From: JBJHDF01 sp050486405
GTDB taxonomy: Bacteria; Pseudomonadota; Gammaproteobacteria; Pseudomonadales; Cellvibrionaceae
Length of the DNA stretch: 49,093 bases
Direction: 5' to 3'
Assembly (NCBI GenBank): GCA_050486405.1
Contig: JBJHDF010000029.1
Location: 1 to 49,093, forward strand
The translations under genes were made by a program, and so were the position numbers. Shown piece by piece: positions 42,595 to 49,093 of this stretch (the stretch's first letter is position 1; each line of letters opens with the position of its first letter). The notes below the pieces were generated by a model. It did no database searches, was not told the DNA's origin, and was given only the letters and a program-made list of their open reading frames with translations.

Positions 42595-43826
42595 TGGCGC
42601 GCACCGGCGGGGCAGGGGGCATCGACCTGCGCCAGTACGCGGTGGTGACGGCCAGCTACTGGGCCTTCACCATCACCGATGGCGCGCTGCGTATGCTGGT
42701 GGTGCTCTATTTCCACAACCTCGGCTATTCCCCCCTGGCCATCGCCAGTCTGTTCCTGTTCTACGAATTCTTTGGTGTGGTGACCAACCTCTACGGCGGC
42801 TGGCTGGCCACGCGCATCGGCCTGAACATGACCATGCACCTGGGCATGGCGTTGCAGATACTGGCGCTGGCCATGCTGCTGGCGCCCCAGGGCTGGTTGA
42901 GTGTGGCCTATGTGATGGTGGCTCAGGCGCTGTCCGGTATCGCCAAGGATCTGAACAAGATGAGCGCCAAGAGCAGCATCAAGCTGCTGCTGCCGGCGGA
43001 TGCCCAGGGCGCACTCTATCGCTGGGTGGCGGTGCTCACCGGGTCGAAAAACGCCCTTAAGGGCGCCGGTTTCTTTGTCGGCGCCCTGCTGCTGACGCTG
43101 CTGGGTTTTCGCGGTGCGGTACTGGCCATGGCCACCGGCCTGCTGCTGGCGCTGGCGGCCAGCTATCTGCTGCTGAACCGGGACCTGGGCAAGGCCGCCA
43201 CGCCGAAAAAGTTCTCCCGGATCTTTGCCAAGAGCGGCCCCATCAATCGCCTGTCGGCGGCGCGGTTTTTTCTGTTCGGTGCCAGGGACGTCTGGTTTGT
43301 GGTGGCGCTGCCGGTCTACCTGCAGGCGGTACTGGGTTGGGATCACTGGCGGGTGGGCACCTTTCTGGCCCTCTGGGTGATCGGCTACGGCGCCGTACAG
43401 GCCGCCGCGCCGCTGATCAGCCCCATGGGTCGCGGCTCCCTGATCGCCGCCCTGCGCGGCTGGAAACTGCTGCTGGCGGCACTGCCCGCGCTGATTGCTA
43501 CTTCTCTCTGGGCTGATTTTCATCCCGGGTTCAGTCTGGTGACGGGTTTGCTGGCCTTTGGCGCCGTGTTTGCCATGACCTCGGCCATCCACTCCTACCT
43601 GATTGTCGGCTACGCCAGGACCGATGATGTCTCCCTCGACGTGGGCTTCTACTATATGTGCAATGCCGGCGGCCGCCTGGCGGGCACTGTGCTTTCCGGG
43701 CTGGTGTACCAGTTTCACGGCCTGGCGGCGTGTCTGTTGCTGTCGGCGCTGCTGGTGCTGGCCAGTGCGGCTCCGGCCTGGACACTGCCGGAAGCAAATG
43801 GCGGCGAGTCTGTAAACAAGGATTGA
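42594..43826 (+). CDS. arsJ: Organoarsenical efflux MFS transporter ArsJ
   Basis: An inner-membrane major-facilitator exporter of 1-arseno-3-phosphoglycerate, completing an arsenate-resistance route that needs no arsenate reductase. About 410 residues with 11-12 helices. The ArsJ-type segments YFHNLGYSPLAIASLFLFYEFFGVVTNLYGG and SGIAKDLNKMSAKSSIK are well preserved, as is DVSLDVGFYYMCNAGGR near the end. ATG 42594 overlaps the GAPDH stop by one base; GTG 42591 is the alternative. Confidence 0.93.
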   Translation: MARTGGAGGIDLRQYAVVTASYWAFTITDGALRMLVVLYFHNLGYSPLAIASLFLFYEFFGVVTNLYGGWLATRIGLNMTMHLGMALQILALAMLLAPQGWLSVAYVMVAQALSGIAKDLNKMSAKSSIKLLLPADAQGALYRWVAVLTGSKNALKGAGFFVGALLLTLLGFRGAVLAMATGLLLALAASYLLLNRDLGKAATPKKFSRIFAKSGPINRLSAARFFLFGARDVWFVVALPVYLQAVLGWDHWRVGTFLALWVIGYGAVQAAAPLISPMGRGSLIAALRGWKLLLAALPALIATSLWADFHPGFSLVTGLLAFGAVFAMTSAIHSYLIVGYARTDDVSLDVGFYYMCNAGGRLAGTVLSGLVYQFHGLAACLLLSALLVLASAAPAWTLPEANGGESVNKD

Positions 43827-43909
43827 CGCGCCAACCTGAACGCGTACATCGACCTGGGTTTCTCATGCACCTATACTGGCTGCAAGAAGCACTGCGATAG
43901 GATGTCCGT

Positions 43910-46840
43910 ATGGCCACACCTCAACTGCCTCGCCAGTACCCCCTCCATGTGCATATTGCGACGGTCTTTGTCGGCATGATTCTGCTGGTGGGCTTGGGCC
44001 TCAGCGTATTCAGCTACCACAGAACCAGCCACATACTGTTGGACTCGGCCGAAGGGCTGTTCGACGGCGTGGTCCAGGATCTGGAGATGGAATTTCAATC
44101 CACCTACGGACCCGTATCGGCCATGGTGGAAACCATGGTGCATACGGGTGTGGTATCGGCCCAGCATTACGACCAGAGGTTGCAGTACTTGCCATTGCTG
44201 GAGGCCGCGGTGCGTATGCGCGGTCAGTTGGCCACGCTGCAGATCGGCTACGCCAGTGGCGACTTCTTCATCGTTCGCCCCGCACACTTTCCCGGTGTAT
44301 CCCAACTTTTCGATGCGCCTGCGGATACGCACCTGGTGGTGGACAACGTGGCCCGCGCCGATGACGAGTTGGGGCACTTGCTGCGTTTTTTCTTTGACGA
44401 AGAATTGCAACTGATTGAGCAACGGCAACTGGGTACAACCGACTATGATCCGCGGCAGCGCGGCTGGTATCGCGAAGCCATGGCCAGTGATGGTTTGGTT
44501 ACAGTGGAGCCCTATCTGTATTTCTTTCTGCGCCAGATCGGAGTGACCACCGGGCAGCGGGCGCCCGCCGGCCAGGCGGTGATTGCTGCGGACATTTCCC
44601 TGGGGCGTTTGTCGCAGACCATTGTCGATCGCCTGGGCGACAGTGCGGCGGAAATAGCACTGATTGACGACCAGGGGCAGGTACTGGCGTATCCGGAAAT
44701 GGCGCGGCTGCTGCCGGGAGACCTGCAGGAGCTGCGTCTCACCACCCTTGAGGAACTCGACCGCCCGGCCTTGCTGGCCGTTCACCGGCAACGGGATGGA
44801 GCTGCGGGAAGCTTCAATTTTGACCTGGACAACCGGGGTTGGTGGGGCAGTTTGCGCTCAGTGGAACTGTTGCCGGGTCTACAGCTCTATCTGGCAGTAG
44901 CCGTGCCGGAAGCGGAACTCCTGGCCGATGCCATGGCGATTCGCAACCAGTCGTTGTTGTTCAATTTGCTTCTGGTGCTGCTGGCCCTGCCACTGGCGCT
45001 TTGGCTCGCGCACCGTATAGCGGTGCCCCTGCGGCGTCTGGCGAGCGAAGCGCGGGCCATTCAGCGCTTTGATTTTTCCGGGCAGATCGACCAGAGCAGT
45101 CTGATCAGTGAAATCAACCAGCTGACTCGCGCGATGGCCATGATGAAACACACCATCATGGAGTTTTTGCAATTGATCAACAACCTTGCCGGTGAGCAGG
45201 ACTTCGATCAGATGTTGAAGAAAATCATTCGCTCCACTCACGTGGTCAGTGGCGCTGACCTGGTGGGAATTTATCTGCTGCGCGAAGAGGACGGGCGTCT
45301 GCACCCCGAGTGCGTGGAAGTGCTGCAAGGGCAGGGGTTTGTAGCGTTAAGGGACATGCCAACCCTGCATCCGAATGCGACCGGCAATGCCTTGGCCGAA
45401 GTGTTTCGCGGTGGTGAGAAAGCGCTGTTCAGCTACTGTGCCCGGCCTGCCGGTCGCGGTGTGCTGGACCTGTGTCTGGCCGGGCTGGGACAGGACCGCA
45501 TGCAAACACTGGTGCTGCCGCTGTGTGATCGCAAGATGACACCCATCGGCCTGCTGCTGCTGGGTATGGCCCGTGCCGAGCAGGACCCGCTGCGAGACGG
45601 TTGGCAGGGTTTTGTGGAGGCACTCTCGGGCTTCGCCGCCGTATCCATGGAGAGCCGGCAGTTGATCAGCCGGCAGAAGGAACTGCTGGCGTCATTTATT
45701 CGTTTGATTGCCGGTGCCATTGACGCCAAGTCTCCCTACACGGGTGGCCACTGTCAGCGAGTACCGGAATTGACAAAGATGTTGGCACGGGCGGCCTGTC
45801 AGAGCAAAGACGGGCCCTTTGCCGACTTTGATCTCACCCGGGATCAGTGGGATGAGCTGCACCTGGCCGCCTGGCTCCACGATTGCGGCAAGGTGGTGAC
45901 ACCGGAACATGTGGTGGACAAGGCCACCAAGCTGGAGACAATTTACGATCGTATCCACGAGGTTCGCACCCGCTTTGAGGTGCTCAAGCGCGATGCCGCC
46001 GTAGCCTGCTGGCAGCGCATCGCCGACGGTGCCAGCCGACAGGAACAACTGGCGGAGTTGACGCAGACCGAGGCGGAGCTGGACGCGGAGTTTGCGTTCG
46101 TCGCCCAGTGCAATATCGGCGGCGAAACTCTGGAGCCCGCCGCGCTGGCGCGTTTGCAAAGTATTGCTGGCCGCACCTGGTTGCGCACCCTGGACGATAG
46201 TCTGGGCGTATCCTGGGAGGAACGGCAGAGGCAAGGCGAGCGTCCGCCGCTGCCGGTGCGCGAGCCTCTGCTGGCGGACCGGCCGGAGCACCGTCTGCGG
46301 CGCAGCGACAGAGACCGGACCACCATGGCTGAGGGCAATCCCTGGGGTTTCAATATGGAGCAGCCGGAATATCTGTACAATCGGGGTGAGTTGCACAACC
46401 TGAGTATTGCCAGAGGCACCCTGACGCCGGAGGAGCGCTACATCATCAACGACCACATAGTGCAGACCATTATCATGCTGGAGTCGCTGCCGTATCCGCC
46501 GCACTTGCGCAACGTTCCCGCCATTGCCGGCGGTCATCACGAAAAAATGGATGGCACCGGCTATCCCCGTGGACTGAAGCGGGAGGAAATGCCGCTGACC
46601 GCCAGGATGATGGCCATCGCGGACATCTTCGAGGCGCTCACCGCACGCGACCGGCCCTACAAGCCGGGTCGCACGCTCAGCGAGTCCCTGGCTATCATGG
46701 CCGATATGAGTCGCGAGCAACACATTGACAGCGACTTATTCGAGTTATTTCTGGTGTCCGGAGTTTACAAAGATTATGCTGAGCAATATCTGTTGCCAGA
46801 GCACCGGGATGCGGTGGATATCCAGGCTCTGATCGGTTAG
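43910..46840 (+). CDS. Membrane sensor HD-GYP cyclic-di-GMP phosphodiesterase
   Basis: A 976-residue receptor. A first membrane helix (about 16-38), a large periplasmic Cache-type sensor (about 39-340), a second helix (about 347-367), HAMP (VPLRRLASEARAIQRFDF), then a GAF domain (about 430-590) and the HD-GYP output. Catalytic motifs are intact: H657-D658-CGK and HHEKMDGTGYP (876-886). They are separated by about 220 residues, far more than the roughly 65 of RpfG-type enzymes, because of an inserted charged segment (about 670-830). Likely hydrolyses c-di-GMP in response to an external ligand. 12 bp upstream of the metallopeptidase gene. Confidence 0.92.
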   Translation: MATPQLPRQYPLHVHIATVFVGMILLVGLGLSVFSYHRTSHILLDSAEGLFDGVVQDLEMEFQSTYGPVSAMVETMVHTGVVSAQHYDQRLQYLPLLEAAVRMRGQLATLQIGYASGDFFIVRPAHFPGVSQLFDAPADTHLVVDNVARADDELGHLLRFFFDEELQLIEQRQLGTTDYDPRQRGWYREAMASDGLVTVEPYLYFFLRQIGVTTGQRAPAGQAVIAADISLGRLSQTIVDRLGDSAAEIALIDDQGQVLAYPEMARLLPGDLQELRLTTLEELDRPALLAVHRQRDGAAGSFNFDLDNRGWWGSLRSVELLPGLQLYLAVAVPEAELLADAMAIRNQSLLFNLLLVLLALPLALWLAHRIAVPLRRLASEARAIQRFDFSGQIDQSSLISEINQLTRAMAMMKHTIMEFLQLINNLAGEQDFDQMLKKIIRSTHVVSGADLVGIYLLREEDGRLHPECVEVLQGQGFVALRDMPTLHPNATGNALAEVFRGGEKALFSYCARPAGRGVLDLCLAGLGQDRMQTLVLPLCDRKMTPIGLLLLGMARAEQDPLRDGWQGFVEALSGFAAVSMESRQLISRQKELLASFIRLIAGAIDAKSPYTGGHCQRVPELTKMLARAACQSKDGPFADFDLTRDQWDELHLAAWLHDCGKVVTPEHVVDKATKLETIYDRIHEVRTRFEVLKRDAAVACWQRIADGASRQEQLAELTQTEAELDAEFAFVAQCNIGGETLEPAALARLQSIAGRTWLRTLDDSLGVSWEERQRQGERPPLPVREPLLADRPEHRLRRSDRDRTTMAEGNPWGFNMEQPEYLYNRGELHNLSIARGTLTPEERYIINDHIVQTIIMLESLPYPPHLRNVPAIAGGHHEKMDGTGYPRGLKREEMPLTARMMAIADIFEALTARDRPYKPGRTLSESLAIMADMSREQHIDSDLFELFLVSGVYKDYAEQYLLPEHRDAVDIQALIG

Positions 46841-46852
46841 GGGAGTAGTCCA

Positions 46853-48493
46853 GTGAGGTTTGATTCGAGCAGGAGGTTCTTCTGCCTCCAGCGGTTGACG
46901 CTGTTGGTCGCTGTGTTGTGTGCGGTGGTGTCCTGTCGTGACAGCGGCGGCTCCTCCGGCGGCGAGACACCACCCCCGGCCGCCGAGTCGGTCGTAATCG
47001 ATGGCACTGTCACCTATGATCGCGTGCCGGTGGGCAATCCGGGCTTCAGTGGTCTCAACTACAACAACACCCAGGCATTGCCAGTGCGGGGTGTGGTTGT
47101 GGAACTGCTCGACGCCCAGAACCGGGCTCTGGACAGCACCGTCACCGACAGCGAGGGGTTCTACAGCCTCAGTGCCCCGGCGGATACGCCGGTGCGGGTC
47201 AGCGTGCTGGCGCAATTGTTGCGCGAATCAGGGCCGGCCTGGAACAAAAAAGTCACGGACAATACTTCCGGTCACAGCGTCTACAGTCTTGACGGCGAGC
47301 TGGTCAGTAGTGGCGCCGGGCAGCAGCGCCACCTGCATGCCGCCTCGGGTTGGACCGGTGCGGGTTATGGCGAGCCGCGCGCGGCCGGACCCTTTGCCAT
47401 TCTCGACTCCATATATTCCGGGCTGGAAATGCTGCTCACAGCGGATTCAAACCTCCAGTTGCCGCCGCTGCAAGTGCGTTGGAGTCCCGCCAATCGTCCG
47501 GTAGTGGGCAGCCTGTCTCAGGGGGAGATAGGTACCAGCTTTTTCGACGGCACCCATATTTACCTTTTGGGCGCTGCGGATGTGGATACCGACGAGTACG
47601 ATGTCAGCGTGGTGCTGCACGAGTGGGCCCACTATCTGGAAGCAGTGTTATTTCGCTCCGACAGTCTCGGGGGCAGTCATACCTACAATGATTACCTGGA
47701 TCTGCGGGTGGCATACTCCGAAGGGTTTGCTAACGCTTTTTCCGGTATGGTTCAGCACGACCCCATCTACTGGGACTCCTGGGGCGAGGCCCAGAGCTTA
47801 AGTTTCGCTTTCGACATGCGCGACACAGCGCATCAGGTGCGCGGTTGGTATGCCGAGGCTTCGGTGGATTCGGTATTTTACAACTACTTCGACAGCGACC
47901 AGGGCAAAACAAGGGGAGACTTTGCTCCAATCTATCAGGTAATGAGTTCTCAAGCTTACCGCAACAGCAATGCCATGGCGTCGATCTTTCTTTTCGCCCA
48001 TTTTCTCAACGAAAATTTTCCTGCCCATATGCCGTTGTTCACCAGCCTGTTGGCGGAGCAGGACATCAACAGCTTGAACAAGTTTGGCGAGGGTGAAACC
48101 AACGATGGTCCCACCGATGGCGCTCTGGCGTTCGTCCTGCCGGTCTACAAAACCATTCAGGCAGACGATCAGGCGCTGAATGTCTGTAGCAGCTCCATTG
48201 AGGGAGCGCACAATAAATTGGGCATCTATCAGTTGATCAGGTTACCCATCACTGTGGCCGGCACCTATACCCTTCGCATGGAACGCAATGGTGGTGACGC
48301 CCCGGGCAGTGATCCGGATTTCTATGTGTATCGGTCCGGCAATCTCGTTGCGGTTGCTGAATCCGCACTTGATGACGTAGAGATTCTGCAACTGAACCTG
48401 ACGCCCGGTGAATACCTTATCGAAGCCTACGATTGGCTGAATGTGATCGGCAGTGGCCGCACCAGCTGTTTTGATGTTCAGGTCAGCCACTGA
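46853..48493 (+). CDS. Lipoprotein zinc metallopeptidase (gluzincin-like)
   Basis: A 546-residue exported protein. Signal ending CAVVSCRDS (lipobox-like), Ser/Gly/Pro linker, then a carboxypeptidase-regulatory-like beta sandwich (about 45-125: VVELLDAQNRALDSTVTDSEGFYSLSAP in overlapping parts). The catalytic core has H256-E257-W-A-H260 and a likely third zinc ligand E290 in YSEGFANAFSGM. The C-terminal about 100 residues look like a PPC-type beta domain. I cannot place it in a named peptidase family. All key residues are present, so it should be active outside the cell. 12 bp after the HD-GYP gene. Confidence 0.82.
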   Translation: MRFDSSRRFFCLQRLTLLVAVLCAVVSCRDSGGSSGGETPPPAAESVVIDGTVTYDRVPVGNPGFSGLNYNNTQALPVRGVVVELLDAQNRALDSTVTDSEGFYSLSAPADTPVRVSVLAQLLRESGPAWNKKVTDNTSGHSVYSLDGELVSSGAGQQRHLHAASGWTGAGYGEPRAAGPFAILDSIYSGLEMLLTADSNLQLPPLQVRWSPANRPVVGSLSQGEIGTSFFDGTHIYLLGAADVDTDEYDVSVVLHEWAHYLEAVLFRSDSLGGSHTYNDYLDLRVAYSEGFANAFSGMVQHDPIYWDSWGEAQSLSFAFDMRDTAHQVRGWYAEASVDSVFYNYFDSDQGKTRGDFAPIYQVMSSQAYRNSNAMASIFLFAHFLNENFPAHMPLFTSLLAEQDINSLNKFGEGETNDGPTDGALAFVLPVYKTIQADDQALNVCSSSIEGAHNKLGIYQLIRLPITVAGTYTLRMERNGGDAPGSDPDFYVYRSGNLVAVAESALDDVEILQLNLTPGEYLIEAYDWLNVIGSGRTSCFDVQVSH

Positions 48494-48494
48494 T

Positions 48495-48524
48495 GGAGAC
48501 GTGCGATGCGGAGACGTGCAATGC
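48495..48524 (+). repeat. 15-bp tandem duplication of ribosome binding site and start codon
   Basis: GGAGACGTGCGATGC (48495-48509) is followed directly by GGAGACGTGCAATGC (48510-48524). Each copy has a GGAGA site and an ATG in the same frame, giving two possible starts five codons apart (48506 and 48521). Confidence 0.85.
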
Positions 48525-49066
48525 AATGTAACGTAAAAACGTGGTTGGTTTGCAGCCTGGCAGGCGTGGGTGCGCTGCTGTTCGCCGCTGTGACGCTGGC
48601 GCACCCGCTGGATCACGAGCGCAGTGCCGGGTGTCCGGACTGCTATCAGAAGCCCGGGGCCGATGTCCGTCTGCTGGATCACCAGCCGGCCCAGGTGGAG
48701 CCCGGCGAAGTTGCGGATATCACCTTGGCACTGACCTCGGGCGCTTCGTCGGGCACCCTCACCGTGCGGGTCGCGGCGGTTGAGGGGTTGACGCTGTTGA
48801 GTGCCGACAGTTTTGTATTTCCGCTGGACGGCCGGCAAGCCTATCGGCTGCCGTTGCAAGTGCAAACCTCCGAGCCGGGACGCTACTACCTGAATTTATA
48901 CATTACCCTGGACGATGACCGGGGGCTCTCGACGCGAGCGCTGTCGGCCATAGTTCAGGCCGGTGCGGCGCGGGAATCCAGGCCCGGCGTCGCCGCCAAG
49001 GCGGAGCCCGAAGAAGCGGCGGCACGCGTGCGTCTGCCGGCCCGGGAAACCATCGTTCAGCCCTGA
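48506..49066 (+). CDS. Small exported protein of unknown function
   Basis: A 186-residue protein with a signal sequence (about residues 8-33, WLVCSLAGVGALLFAAVTLAHP) and a mature beta-rich domain (VEPGEVADITLALTSGASSGTLTVRVAA, YRLPLQVQTSEPGRYYLNLYITLDD). A CPDC motif (about 43-46) could form a disulfide or bind metal. The tail is Ala/Glu/Arg-rich. I know no family. It starts 12 bp after the metallopeptidase gene, so it may be a partner or inhibitor of that enzyme. Two in-frame starts at 48506 and 48521 arise from a 15-bp duplication; the second fits the signal peptide better. Confidence 0.72.
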   Translation: MRRRAMQCNVKTWLVCSLAGVGALLFAAVTLAHPLDHERSAGCPDCYQKPGADVRLLDHQPAQVEPGEVADITLALTSGASSGTLTVRVAAVEGLTLLSADSFVFPLDGRQAYRLPLQVQTSEPGRYYLNLYITLDDDRGLSTRALSAIVQAGAARESRPGVAAKAEPEEAAARVRLPARETIVQP

Positions 49067-49093
49067 CCAATCTGCTCGGTGGGGCCTGCTATA

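Noticed and set aside
1..49093. CRISPR arrays, tRNA or rRNA genes, insertion sequences
   Set aside because: No spaced direct repeats, cloverleaf-type sequences, rRNA segments or transposase-like proteins were seen.

Overview
The window reads as chromosomal DNA of a GC-rich (roughly 60-65%) gammaproteobacterium. The order pyrD - rmf - rlmL, a quinone-type PyrD, CmoM, RMF, UvrB and an ArsR/GAPDH/ArsJ operon all fit a Pseudomonas-like or Cellvibrio-like marine or environmental lineage. The genus cannot be fixed from sequence reading alone. I found no rRNA, tRNA, CRISPR array, insertion sequence or prophage.

Layout. 1-0.7 kb: an AT-rich lipoprotein-like ORF behind a structured segment that resembles an integron attC site. 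0.7-5.2 kb: housekeeping block (DUF2835, pyrD, rmf on the minus strand with its terminator, rlmL, small membrane protein). 5.3-6.0 kb: vapBC toxin-antitoxin pair with a clear palindromic operator. 6.1-8.6 kb: pirin + azoreductase operon divergent from a LysR regulator (quinone/electrophile stress). 8.6-14.1 kb: two large secreted lipoproteins, one a 1223-residue fusion of cytochrome c, PA14, sugar-dehydrogenase-like propeller and 3-keto-disaccharide hydrolase domains. 14.1-18.5 kb: fumC, a fructosamine-kinase family gene, uvrB. 18.5-21.9 kb: PP2C phosphatase and a Ser/Thr kinase fused to PEGA and FGE/SUMF1-like domains. 22-26.6 kb: a PreP-like M16C protease, GIY-YIG protein, cmoM, DUF2141 protein.

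26.7-38.6 kb is the most interesting part: fourteen genes in three tightly packed transcription units that look like a biosynthetic gene cluster for an aryl/resorcinol-type lipid. Unit 1 (plus): DarA-like flavoprotein, DarB-like ketosynthase III, an unknown protein, a BtrH-like Cys-His-Asp acyltransferase, an outer-membrane barrel-like lipoprotein. Unit 2 (minus): ABC ATPase, ABC-2 permease, acyl carrier protein, ketosynthase, degenerate ketosynthase (chain-length-factor-like). Unit 3 (plus): second acyl carrier protein, a COG4648-like membrane protein, an LpxL-type acyltransferase, a flavin-dependent halogenase-like enzyme. No ketoreductase, dehydratase, ligase or thioesterase is present, so precursors presumably come from fatty-acid synthesis. 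The simplest reading is that the KS/CLF pair and two ACPs build acyl chains, DarB/DarA condense and aromatise them, the flavoenzyme halogenates or oxidises the ring, BtrH-like and LPLAT proteins acylate or release the product, and the ABC transporter plus outer-membrane protein export it.

38.6-41 kb: membrane-anchored J-domain protein and an FG-GAP propeller lipoprotein. 41.1-43.8 kb: arsR - GAPDH - arsJ arsenate-resistance operon whose operator sits between the -35 and -10 boxes. 43.9-49.1 kb: a membrane HD-GYP sensor, a lipoprotein zinc metallopeptidase and a small exported protein, probably one operon, with a 15-bp duplication at the last start site.
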